This document shows, piece by piece, positions 17,466-25,154 of a stretch of DNA of 64,000 nucleotides (its first letter is position 1; each line of letters begins with the position of its first letter). The notes under the pieces were generated by a model. The model saw nothing but the letters and a program-made list of their open reading frames with translations, did not search any database and was not told where the DNA came from. The stretch spans positions 124,001-188,000 of the forward strand of contig NZ_FNDC01000001.1 of the NCBI RefSeq assembly GCF_900099655.1, in the 5' to 3' direction. Both the position numbers and the translations under genes were made by a program. This DNA comes from Planococcus glaciei. Lineage in GTDB: Bacteria > Bacillota > Bacilli > Bacillales_A > Planococcaceae.

Positions 17466-17989
17466 GATGTCTCCTCCTCACGAGCTTTCCGGGAGCTGGT
17501 GATATAAAAAGTGCCAAGTGCTTTTGCCACTAATCTTCCTTGTTCATCCATTACTGCACATTCCGAAACCACGGTGCTCCTTCCGCGGCGCAAAATGATT
17601 GGAGAAGCAATCAGCCGGGACCCTTGCCCTTTTTCGATAAAGTTGACTTTCAGTTCCAGCGTCAGCACTTTTTGCCCCTCTTCTACATCCTGCAAAATGC
17701 TAAACCCAATTGCGACATCTGCTAATGTATAAATGGCGCCTCCCTGGGCAACCCCGTACGTATTGGCGTTTTGCAGCCCCAGTTTCATTTCGGAAGTGCC
17801 GTCCTGATTTTGGGTAATTCCTAAAAATCGGCCCAAGAAATGCATCGGCACTGCATTGGGATGGTCTTCTGTAACGGTTTGATCTTGATAAAGGGACAGA
17901 AAATGCTCCATTTCTTCAAGTTCATGGTCTTTTAATGCATGAAGCTGTTTCTGGATTGCCTTTATTTGCTCAGTTCTTTTTTCAATCAT
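17462..17989 (-). CDS. PaaI-type hotdog thioesterase
   Basis: Acyl-CoA thioesterase of the hotdog fold, 175 aa, with an N-terminal helical extension of about 45 residues that is rich in charge. The core 'NTYGVAQGGAIYTLADVAIG' carries the Gln-Gly-Gly and Asp/Glu elements of the PaaI/4HBT family. 'LELKVNFIEKGQG' and 'GRSTVVSECAVMDEQGRLVAKALGTFYI' complete the sheet. Position between the MmgE/PrpD gene and the hydratase subunits suggests it releases CoA from a dead-end intermediate or recovers CoA in the pathway. Confidence 0.9.
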   Translation of the reverse strand: MIEKRTEQIKAIQKQLHALKDHELEEMEHFLSLYQDQTVTEDHPNAVPMHFLGRFLGITQNQDGTSEMKLGLQNANTYGVAQGGAIYTLADVAIGFSILQDVEEGQKVLTLELKVNFIEKGQGSRLIASPIILRRGRSTVVSECAVMDEQGRLVAKALGTFYITSSRKAREEETS

Positions 17990-18018
17990 CGTTTCTCCCT
18001 CTTTGCTATTGGGATAAG

Positions 18019-19359
18019 TTATAAAGCCACCATTACTTTTTCAACGGTTTCAAGCTTTTCCAGCTCCAGCAAATCATCAGCCAATTGTTGGCGCTGTTCT
18101 GTCGGGTACTTGCCTGTCATGTTCAGGAATTTGTCCCGGAGTTCTTCCGCCGTTACTGCATTTTCCGGGTCTCCTTTTGGAAAATCCGTTTGCTTTTTGA
18201 TGGTTTCCCCGTCGGCAAAGCGGACTTCGACTGCCGCCCCCCATTGCTTCGGATACCCCGCGTCGATTTTCGGATCGGTGACCACTTTCACCTTTTTCAA
18301 TAACTGGCGTATTTCTTCATCCCACAGCATTGATTCATTAAAGTCGTCCAATGTCGCACTGCCTTTCAATAAAGCAAGCGCCGAACAAAATTGCAGGCTG
18401 AATTTCGCGGCGTACTGCGTTTGCGGATTATCGTTGTCTGTAATATTCAACGCCACCTGGTAAGACTCGACCGTAACCGATTCAATATCCTCAAGTGCCG
18501 GATGCCGCTCATTGAAAATATCAATCAACAAATCGACTGCATGATGGGTATGCCGGCAGGAAGCATGGATCTTGAAGGAGTTCTCCATAATTTTAAATTC
18601 ACTGCCAAGCCCTTCCGTAACACGGGAAACATCGTATTCTTCGCTCATCGCCTTAAAAAAGCCGCGATTCCCTTCCAGAATTTTTTGTGGCCCGGTAAAA
18701 CCTTTTTGAGCAAGAAGCGCAGCCAATAATCCGTTCATAGCGGCTTTTCCTGTGTGCAGCTGTTTCGTCATTGCCCCGTCTTCGATAAATTCCCAAAGAC
18801 CGGCCGCCTGCGTGCCGGCATTGCCGAGCGCTGCAATCGTTTGTTCCGTAGTCAAGCCAAGCAGTTTTGCTGCGGCAATGGCAGCACCGAATGTTCCGCA
18901 AGTTGCTGTGTTATGCCAGTAATAATAGTGGGAAGGCGAAACGGCTTCGCCGATTCTGTAGCATACTTCATACCCCGCAACGACTGCCGCAATCAATTCT
19001 TTTCCGGACAGCCCTTTCCATTCCGCTACGGCCAGTGCTGCCGGAATGACGACCGTTGCGGCATGGATAATCGATCCCTTATGGATATCGTCCAGCTCCA
19101 CTACATGGCTCGCTGCCCCGTTCACCAAAGCGGCGTTTAAGACGGACGATCGCCCGCCGGTTACCAGATGCGCTTGTTCCGCTCCGCCCATTTCTTTCGC
19201 CAGCTCGCTGATCATCTGGACCGGCACTTTTTCCGAACCGGCAATCGCTGACCCGAAATAATCCAAGATGCAGAGCTTTGTGAACTCCACTACTTCTTTT
19301 GGCAAGTCTTCATAAGACAGCCCTAAGCTGTATTGTGCTAATTTTTGGCTAAGCTCCAT
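18019..19359 (-). CDS. MmgE/PrpD family protein
   Basis: 446 aa, full length for the family that includes 2-methylcitrate dehydratase PrpD, cis-aconitate decarboxylase and iminodisuccinate epimerase. The all-alpha N-terminal domain is long, with 'ASHVVELDDIHKGSIIHAA' (Asp/His active-site region, about 84-102) and 'HYYYWHNTATCGTFGAA' (about 145-160). The smaller C-terminal alpha/beta part follows 'IHASCRHTHHAVD'. No methylcitrate synthase or methylisocitrate lyase gene is near, so a methylcitrate role is unlikely. A decarboxylase, dehydratase or isomerase role on a tricarboxylate or branched dicarboxylate is inferred. SD AAAGGAG. Confidence 0.92.
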   Translation of the reverse strand: MELSQKLAQYSLGLSYEDLPKEVVEFTKLCILDYFGSAIAGSEKVPVQMISELAKEMGGAEQAHLVTGGRSSVLNAALVNGAASHVVELDDIHKGSIIHAATVVIPAALAVAEWKGLSGKELIAAVVAGYEVCYRIGEAVSPSHYYYWHNTATCGTFGAAIAAAKLLGLTTEQTIAALGNAGTQAAGLWEFIEDGAMTKQLHTGKAAMNGLLAALLAQKGFTGPQKILEGNRGFFKAMSEEYDVSRVTEGLGSEFKIMENSFKIHASCRHTHHAVDLLIDIFNERHPALEDIESVTVESYQVALNITDNDNPQTQYAAKFSLQFCSALALLKGSATLDDFNESMLWDEEIRQLLKKVKVVTDPKIDAGYPKQWGAAVEVRFADGETIKKQTDFPKGDPENAVTAEELRDKFLNMTGKYPTEQRQQLADDLLELEKLETVEKVMVAL

Positions 19360-19406
19360 CGTTTCCGCTCCTTTTCTAAAAAAATCCCGCTCTTTCTATC
19401 CCTTGC

Positions 19407-20201
19407 TTACTTTCCTTGCCACTGCGGTTTCCGCTTTTCATTGAACGCCAAAACGCCTTCTTGGCGGTCTTCCGAGTTTGCGCATTTATAATATTGGTCC
19501 AGTTCAATCGTCAAAGCGGTATTGAGATCGGTCTCCAAACCGGTATTGATGGATTTTTTAATGGATTTCAAAGAAAGTGGTGCGTTTTTCGCAATTTCCT
19601 TGGCAACTTCCAAAACGCCCGGCAGCAATTCTTCTTTCGAAAAAACGCCGTTTAGTATTCCAGCGGATAAGGCTTTTTCAGCCGGTATCTTATTCCCTCT
19701 GAACAGGAACTCTTTGGCCAATCCGACCGGAATGGCTCTTGGCAGCAGCTGCGTGCCGCCGACGCCCGGAATAATGCCGAGCGTCACTTCCGGCAGCCCC
19801 ATTTTTGCATGGTCTGCAGCATAACGCAGGTCACAGCTCAACAGCATTTCCATGCCCCCGCCTAAAGCAAAGCCATTCACCGCAGCGATGACCGGAAACG
19901 GGAAGTTTCGAAGCTGCTCGTAAGCCTCTTCAAAAATGTCATGCTGCTCTTTCCATTGCTCATTGGTCATGCCTTTTCGTTCTTTTAAATCGGCCCCGGC
20001 ACAAAAGCTTTTCTCTCCGGATGCCGTTAACACCAAAACCCGCAAGTCCGGCTTTTTCTGCAGGGATTTCAGGCATTCGATCAATTCAATGCCCATTAAA
20101 GTGTTCAAGGAATTCATCGCTTCCGGCCTGTTCAATTCCAGGATGTATACATTATCGGAAACGTATTCCTCATTTACTAAAATCGTTTGCCATTCTGCCA
20201 T
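19407..20201 (-). CDS. Enoyl-CoA hydratase/isomerase family protein
   Basis: Crotonase-fold protein, 264 aa. The oxyanion-hole segment 'KSFCAGADLKER' (about 64-75) and the catalytic loop 'AAVNGFALGGGMEMLLSCDLRYA' (about 106-128, key Glu of GGGMEM) are clear. 'PEVTLGIIPGVGGTQLLPR' carries the second Glu position. It resembles methylglutaconyl-CoA hydratase (AUH) and short-chain enoyl-CoA hydratases. Immediately downstream of the HMG-CoA-lyase-like gene, it would give that lyase its 3-hydroxy-3-methyl acyl-CoA, for example citramalyl-CoA from itaconyl-/mesaconyl-CoA or HMG-CoA from methylglutaconyl-CoA. Confidence 0.94.
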   Translation of the reverse strand: MAEWQTILVNEEYVSDNVYILELNRPEAMNSLNTLMGIELIECLKSLQKKPDLRVLVLTASGEKSFCAGADLKERKGMTNEQWKEQHDIFEEAYEQLRNFPFPVIAAVNGFALGGGMEMLLSCDLRYAADHAKMGLPEVTLGIIPGVGGTQLLPRAIPVGLAKEFLFRGNKIPAEKALSAGILNGVFSKEELLPGVLEVAKEIAKNAPLSLKSIKKSINTGLETDLNTALTIELDQYYKCANSEDRQEGVLAFNEKRKPQWQGK

Positions 20202-20242
20202 GATTCAGCCTCCATTTTGTAGGATTCAATTTATTTTTCTTT

Positions 20243-21169
20243 TTAACCGGCCGGCACCGGGTATTTGCGGTCAGAGGGCCCAGCCTTCAATAGGTAGCTC
20301 GGCGTTCGGTGTTCGACGATTTTTTCAAGCGCTGCCGATGCTTTTAAGAGCCCTTCCAGCGACAGGCCGGTATCAATGCCCATATTATGAAGCATATGAA
20401 CAACATCTTCTGTGCAGACATTCCCGGTAGCGCCTGGGGCAAACGGGCAGCCGCCAAGCCCGCCAAGCGATGTATCGAAGCTGTCGATTCCTGCCTGCAG
20501 GCTTGCCAGGATGTTGGAAAGGCCCATCCCTCTTGTGTTATGGAAATGCAAATTGAATTTTTGTGATGGGAATTCACCTCGCAGCAATGAAAGCAAGCCG
20601 TAGACTTGTTTGGGATTGGCCATTCCGGTGGTGTCCGCTAATGTAATTACATCGATCTTCATCTCCACTAGCCGGTGCACCAAATTCTGAATCCTTGCCA
20701 CCAGCACTTCGCCTTCAAACGGGCAGCCAAACGTTGTCGCGATGGAGACATTTAAGGTGATGCCATGCGAGTTGCAAAATTCCAATATGGTTGTTAGTTC
20801 GGTTAGTGATTCTTCTGTGTTTTTTCGCACATTTTGCTGATTATGGGTATCACTGGCAGAAAAAACAAAGTTGAGCCGGCTGACGCCATGCGACTGGGCA
20901 TTTTCCGCTCCTTTTAAATTCGGGATCAGGGCGATTAAAGCGGGGCGTTGGATTTCTGCAGCAACAGCGTCAAAAAGCTCTCCGCTATTGGCCATTTGGG
21001 GAACTAGTTTAGGATGCACGAACGAACCGAATTCAAGAGTCTGTATATGAGCATTCACTAGCAGTTCATACAATTCCTTTTTTTCTTCCAAAGGAACGAT
21101 TTTGGCTTCCAGCTGCAGGCCGTCTCTTAAGACCACTTCGTTTATTTGCACACGTTCAGGGAAATTCAT
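20243..21169 (-). CDS. HMG-CoA lyase-like enzyme (hydroxymethylglutaryl-CoA or citramalyl-CoA lyase)
   Basis: TIM-barrel acyl-CoA lyase of the HMGL family, 308 aa from the ATG 21169 (SD GGAGGA); an upstream start at 21214 is not needed. 'INEVVLRDGLQLE' gives the metal/substrate Arg-Asp, 'FNLHFHNTRGMG' the metal His-x-His, and 'GGLGGCPFAPGATGNVCTED' the catalytic Cys loop. The family cleaves HMG-CoA to acetoacetate and acetyl-CoA. The Chloroflexus (R)-citramalyl-CoA lyase, giving pyruvate and acetyl-CoA, is also of this family. With a class III CoA-transferase and fumarase-type hydratase in the same regulon, the citramalyl-CoA reaction is an attractive alternative. Confidence 0.9.
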   Translation of the reverse strand: MNFPERVQINEVVLRDGLQLEAKIVPLEEKKELYELLVNAHIQTLEFGSFVHPKLVPQMANSGELFDAVAAEIQRPALIALIPNLKGAENAQSHGVSRLNFVFSASDTHNQQNVRKNTEESLTELTTILEFCNSHGITLNVSIATTFGCPFEGEVLVARIQNLVHRLVEMKIDVITLADTTGMANPKQVYGLLSLLRGEFPSQKFNLHFHNTRGMGLSNILASLQAGIDSFDTSLGGLGGCPFAPGATGNVCTEDVVHMLHNMGIDTGLSLEGLLKASAALEKIVEHRTPSYLLKAGPSDRKYPVPAG

Positions 21170-21302
21170 GAAAATCCTCCTCCACTTTGATGAAACTATG
21201 CGACTTTCGCTCAAAAGATTCGTCTCTTCGACTGCGCCTGTTTTGTGTTTCTTTTTTACTCAAGCAAAGCTGTAAACAGAGTCTGGTTTGAATTACTCCT
21301 GC

Positions 21303-21330
21303 ATCATATCTTTTCGTATTTTGTATCCAA
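21303..21330 (-). promoter_or_regulatory. Promoter with overlapping operator (site 2) of the lyase-to-dehydrogenase operon
   Basis: Minus strand: TTGGAT (21325-21330), 16-nt spacer, TATGAT (21303-21308). The -35 lies inside the palindrome TTTTGGATACAAAA, whose core TTGGATACAA (21321-21330) equals the sites at 13154 and 23087. Repressor binding would block the -35 of the operon running from the HMGL-like gene to the D-malate-type dehydrogenase. Confidence 0.7.
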
Positions 21331-21410
21331 AATTTGCGAAAAAATTTATATACGTATTTCCTTCAACCCAGATTCTGTTTCTTTGCTCCAACGGCTTGCC
21401 AATGCCGCGA

Positions 21411-21806
21411 TTAGGACGGATTAATTTCTTCTTGGTCCATCTCGTCCAATACTTCTTTTGCTGTTCTAAAACTGTCGATAGCCGCCGGTACGCCGCAGTA
21501 GATGGCTGTTTGCAGAAACACTTCCTGAATTTCTTCCCGGGTCAGGCCGTTATTGATGGCCCCTCGGACATGCAGTTTCAGTTCGTGCGGCCGGTTTAAT
21601 GCGGTGATCATCGCCAAGTTGATGATGCTGCGTGTTTTTCTTGATAAACCAGGACGTGACCAAATTTCTCCCCAGCAATATTCGGTGACTAATTCCTGCA
21701 TCGGCATATTGAAATCTGTGGCATTTTGAATGGAGTTTTCAACGTATTCCGCCCCTAACACACTTTTGCGGATTTCCAGCCCTTGCTCAAACTTTTCTTT
21801 GTTCAT
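21411..21806 (-). CDS. Carboxymuconolactone decarboxylase (CMD) family protein
   Basis: Small helical AhpD-like protein, 131 aa from the third of three tandem ATG codons (21806). GGAG is 7 nt before that ATG and too close to the first two. Family stretch: 'EYCWGEIWSRPGLSRKTRSIINLAMITALNRPHELKLHVRGAINNG' in parts, with His in 'LKLHVRGA', and 'EIQEVFLQTAIYCGVPAA'. The AhpD CxxC pair is absent, so it is of the decarboxylase-like rather than peroxidase type. It lies between the TRAP binding-protein gene and the lyase operon. Its role in the pathway is unknown. Confidence 0.9.
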   Translation of the reverse strand: MNKEKFEQGLEIRKSVLGAEYVENSIQNATDFNMPMQELVTEYCWGEIWSRPGLSRKTRSIINLAMITALNRPHELKLHVRGAINNGLTREEIQEVFLQTAIYCGVPAAIDSFRTAKEVLDEMDQEEINPS

Positions 21807-21850
21807 CATCATTCTCCTTTTTAAAGCGGATGGATGCTGCGTTTTCATTA

Positions 21851-21892
21851 AACTGAAAAAGCCGGCTATGTACACAGCCAACTTTTTCAGTT
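21851..21892 (-). terminator. Terminator after the TRAP binding-protein gene
   Basis: Inverted repeat aactgaaaaagnnggct / agccnnctttttcagtt. It separates the dctP-like gene from the CMD gene on the minus strand and probably gives partial readthrough. Confidence 0.75.
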
Positions 21893-21912
21893 AAAGATTT
21901 ATGAAGAAATGG

Positions 21913-22938
21913 TTATTGGCCAGCTGCAGCCCGGGCTGCCTCGTACACATCTGCACCGATTTCATCTTCGAACTCATCGTAGATCGGCTCCAACGCCGTT
22001 CTGAATTCCTCGATTTGCTCTGGAGTCAATTCCGTGATTTCTGTTTCACCGCGTTCTTTGATCAGATCATAAGCTTCTTTATTCAAATTGATTGCTTCCT
22101 CGCGAGCCACTTTTGTTCCTTCTTCCAAGCCGGCTTCAACGATTTCTTTGGTTTCGGCATTCATGCCTTCCCAGAATTCCGTGTTGGTGAACACTGCATA
22201 ATCAACGCGCGTATGGTTCATAACGGTCATATACTTTTGGACTTCATCGAATTTCTTGGACTCGATATTACTGAAGGTGTTTTCTTGTCCATCTACTACC
22301 CCTTGGTCAAGAGCTGTGTACAGCTCAGAGAAAGGTATCGACTCGGAGCCCGCTCCAAGCTCAGAGTAAAGAGCTTCCAGGACCTGTCCGCCTTGTGTAC
22401 GGAATTTCAAACCTTTCAAATCATCCGGAGACTCAATCGGTCGTTCGTTGTTTGTTAAATGCTTTCCGCCGTTCGGCCACATTTTCAAGCCAAGAACACC
22501 ATCGCCTTCAAGGCTGCTCAAGATTTCCTGCCCTTTTTCGCCGTCCCAGAAGGCAATTGCTTCTTCATCGTTTTCAAACATGAACGGAAGTGCTGGAACG
22601 TTAAACTGCGGGTTATTCCCTACAAACTTCGTCAAATCCGGTGCAATGAACTGCACATTGTTGGAAACTAAGTTCTGGTATTCATCCTGATCTCCGAATA
22701 ACGAAGAGTTCGGATAAATTTCCACTTCAATCTTGCCGCCCGACTCTGATTCAATATACTCTTTCATCGCCAGGGCCCCTTGGTGCTTAGGTGTATTTTC
22801 TGCAACTACGTGAGAGAATTTGATGGTCATTTCCTCAACGCCGTCTGCACCCCCACCGCTTGCTGGTTCGTCACTGCCGCAAGCAGCCAAGAAAGCACTG
22901 GACGTCAGTAAAAATAAAGATAAGGCAAACTTCTTCAT
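21913..22938 (-). CDS. TRAP transporter substrate-binding lipoprotein (DctP family)
   Basis: Extracytoplasmic solute receptor, 341 aa from the ATG 22938 (SD AAGGGGG). Signal peptide with lipobox 'SSAFLAACGSD', so it is anchored by the Cys. The DctP fold is shown by 'IKFSHVVAENTPKHQGA', 'GGKIEVEIYPNSSLFGDQDEY' in part, and the carboxylate-binding Arg in 'LKGLKFRTQGGQ' (about 170). 'ELYTALDQGVVDGQENTFSNI' is typical of C4-dicarboxylate members. It is divergent from the dctQM genes, with operators in the shared region. Confidence 0.95.
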   Translation of the reverse strand: MKKFALSLFLLTSSAFLAACGSDEPASGGGADGVEEMTIKFSHVVAENTPKHQGALAMKEYIESESGGKIEVEIYPNSSLFGDQDEYQNLVSNNVQFIAPDLTKFVGNNPQFNVPALPFMFENDEEAIAFWDGEKGQEILSSLEGDGVLGLKMWPNGGKHLTNNERPIESPDDLKGLKFRTQGGQVLEALYSELGAGSESIPFSELYTALDQGVVDGQENTFSNIESKKFDEVQKYMTVMNHTRVDYAVFTNTEFWEGMNAETKEIVEAGLEEGTKVAREEAINLNKEAYDLIKERGETEITELTPEQIEEFRTALEPIYDEFEDEIGADVYEAARAAAGQ

Positions 22939-23086
22939 ACACGATTTCCCCCTTAATTTGTTTTTGTGCATAAAACTAATCCAATACAGACGCTGCGTTT
23001 TGAAAGGGCTTTCATTCCAACTCGCATCCCTCCTGCTAAATTGAATTTTATGGCTGAATCAGAGTCGAATTCATCCATCTTGATTT

Positions 23087-23134
23087 TTGGATACAACTCA
23101 CCCCAAAATTAGCACAGAAAAAACTTAATGTAAA
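23087..23134 (-). promoter_or_regulatory. dctP-side promoter with operator site 3
   Basis: Minus strand: TTTACA (23129-23134), 17-nt spacer, TAATTT (23106-23111). TTGTATCCAA follows at 23087-23096, just past the expected start point, a repressor-type position. It lies in the 408-bp gap between the divergent TRAP genes; the rest of that gap is AT-rich with no gene. Confidence 0.62.
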
Positions 23135-23263
23135 GAAAAAATTTTAATTTTCTAACTATTAAATAGACTTAAAGATTTTGTTTTCTAAAACATTTTATAG
23201 TAGATTTCTGTCGATTAACCCAATTTTGTTTTTCTGTTTTTAGAATTATTTAAATATTTACTC

Positions 23264-23315
23264 TTGTTATCCTTTTCATCTTATATTATGATTTAGCTAA
23301 TAATCTCGTATCCAA
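23264..23315 (+). promoter_or_regulatory. dctQM promoter with operator site 4
   Basis: TTGTTA (23264-23269), 17-nt spacer, TATGAT (23287-23292). TCGTATCCAA (23306-23315, 9/10 match to the other sites) follows downstream of the expected transcript start, ahead of the ribosome binding site. Confidence 0.68.
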
Positions 23316-23346
23316 AATACATTGATAATGTAAGGGAGGAAAAAAG

Positions 23347-23853
23347 ATGAAAGTTTTACGAGTTTTAGATTTGATTGAAAGCGCTTTCTCTTCTTTGTTT
23401 TTTTTGGTCGGCATTGGCATCAGTCTCTATTCCGTTTTCATGAGATATGTTTTAGGCAACTCTCAAAGCTGGGCTACGGAAATTTATACAATGCTTCTGG
23501 TATGGGCAATCTTTATCGGCTTTTCTACTGCATTAAAAGAAAACAAACACATTGCCATCGATATTCTGTATGACAAATCAGGGCCTGCTTTCAGGAAGTT
23601 TTCTCAGGTCATTACCCTTTTAGTAGGACTCTTTTTCAGTGCATTTATTTTCTGGACAGGCATGGATATGGTGATGACCGCCTATGATCAGCAAATCAAA
23701 ACGATCGACCTTGGTTTCCCGATCTGGATCAACTACTTGATCATGCCGCTCGCCGGTCTACTGCTGTTCATTCGTTTTTGCGAAAAAGCTTATCGGTTCT
23801 TTGTTAAAAAAGAAGATGATACCGGGGGGGATGACATTCTATGGAAACAGTAA
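23347..23853 (+). CDS. TRAP transporter small membrane subunit (DctQ family)
   Basis: 168 aa with four predicted membrane helices. The family stretch 'NSQSWATEIYTMLLVWAIFIGFSTALKENKHIAIDI' (in parts) is typical of DctQ. It bridges the binding protein and the large permease. SD AAGGGAGG. It overlaps dctM by 13 nt, so the two are coupled. Confidence 0.94.
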   Translation: MKVLRVLDLIESAFSSLFFLVGIGISLYSVFMRYVLGNSQSWATEIYTMLLVWAIFIGFSTALKENKHIAIDILYDKSGPAFRKFSQVITLLVGLFFSAFIFWTGMDMVMTAYDQQIKTIDLGFPIWINYLIMPLAGLLLFIRFCEKAYRFFVKKEDDTGGDDILWKQ

Positions 23854-25103
23854 TCGTAATTGGTTTATTATTCATTCTTGCTTTATTGCGGGTACCGATT
23901 GCCATAAGTTTGGCGGTTTCAAGTATTATCGGACTTTACCTGGTGGACTTTTCGCTTAATACGGTTATCCAGAGAATGTTTACTGGCGTCAACAGCACCA
24001 CCTTAATGGCTATTCCCGGCTTCGTATTCGCAGGATTGATCATGGCGCAAGGCGGGATTTCGAAGTACCTGATTGAAGCCATCCGTTCATGGGTCGGCCA
24101 TACAAAAGGCGGATTATCCGTCGTTACGGTTCTCACCTGTATGGTTTTTGCCGCGATTTCAGGTTCGAGCCCGGCAACTGCCGCTGCCATTGGCGCTATC
24201 ATGATCCCAATGATGGTCAAGGCCGGCTACGATAAGAAATATTCCATGGGCTTGGTTGCCTCAGCCGGAACACTGGGAATTTTGATTCCCCCTTCTATTC
24301 CTTTGATCCTTTATGGATCTGTATCGGAACAGTCGACAGGAAAACTGTTTTCTGCAGGTATCCTGCCGGGCTTAGTATTAGGGTTTGCATTAATCATCTA
24401 TGCCGTGATTGTTGCCCACAGAAAAGGCTATGGCGGACTGCCAAAAGTTCCAATAAAAGACCGGATCAGACCGACGATCAAATCCATTTGGGGTCTGATT
24501 ATGCCCGTTGTTATTTTGGGCGGAATTTACAGCGGGATTGTCACACCAACTGAAGCTTCTTTCCTTGCTGTACTGTATGCGCTCATCATCTCTGTTTTTG
24601 TATACCGCGAACTGAATTTATTCCAATTCAGAAATATTCTTACCGAATCCATTAACACAACAGCCATGATTTTCCTGATCATCGCAGCAGCTCTTGTTCT
24701 CGGGACATTCTTAACTACCGAACAAGTGCCGCAGGATTTTGCCCAGTGGGTCAGCGACAGCGGGTTTAATAAGTGGACCTTCCTGCTGATCGTTTCGCTG
24801 CTATTCTTTGTTCTCGGCATGTTCCTTGAACCGACAGCCATCATTTTGATCACGCTGCCGATTCTCTTGCCGATCATTACAGCATTGGAAATCGACGTCA
24901 TCCATTTTGCCATCATCATGGTTGTCAACATGGAGCTCGGGATGATTACTCCGCCGGTCGGTCTGAATCTCTTTGTTGTAAGCGGGATATCAGGCGAAAA
25001 GGTGGAAGAAGTCATCAAAGGCGTTGTTCCGTTTTTCGCGATCTTCATTATTGTGCTGGTGATTGTCATTATCTTCCCGCAGATTTCTTTATACCTCACG
25101 TAA
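23841..25103 (+). CDS. TRAP transporter large permease subunit (DctM family)
   Basis: 420 aa, about 12 membrane segments; the Na+-driven carrier unit of the TRAP system. Signatures: 'AISGSSPATAAAIGAIMIPMM' (about 110-130), 'LGILIPPSIPLILYG' and 'MELGMITPPVGLNLFV'. Together with the DctP-like protein at 21.9-22.9 kb it forms a complete importer for a carboxylate, probably the substrate of the adjacent catabolic operons. Confidence 0.95.
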   Translation: METVIVIGLLFILALLRVPIAISLAVSSIIGLYLVDFSLNTVIQRMFTGVNSTTLMAIPGFVFAGLIMAQGGISKYLIEAIRSWVGHTKGGLSVVTVLTCMVFAAISGSSPATAAAIGAIMIPMMVKAGYDKKYSMGLVASAGTLGILIPPSIPLILYGSVSEQSTGKLFSAGILPGLVLGFALIIYAVIVAHRKGYGGLPKVPIKDRIRPTIKSIWGLIMPVVILGGIYSGIVTPTEASFLAVLYALIISVFVYRELNLFQFRNILTESINTTAMIFLIIAAALVLGTFLTTEQVPQDFAQWVSDSGFNKWTFLLIVSLLFFVLGMFLEPTAIILITLPILLPIITALEIDVIHFAIIMVVNMELGMITPPVGLNLFVVSGISGEKVEEVIKGVVPFFAIFIIVLVIVIIFPQISLYLT

Positions 25104-25121
25104 ACTAACTCGATAGACAGC

Positions 25122-25153
25122 AAAAAGACGGAGAGCTGAGCCTCCGTCTTTTT
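25122..25153. terminator. Bidirectional terminator between dctM and abgA-like gene
   Basis: aaaaagacggag / ctccgtcttttt hairpin with a short loop between convergent genes. Confidence 0.9.
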
Positions 25154-25154
25154 C

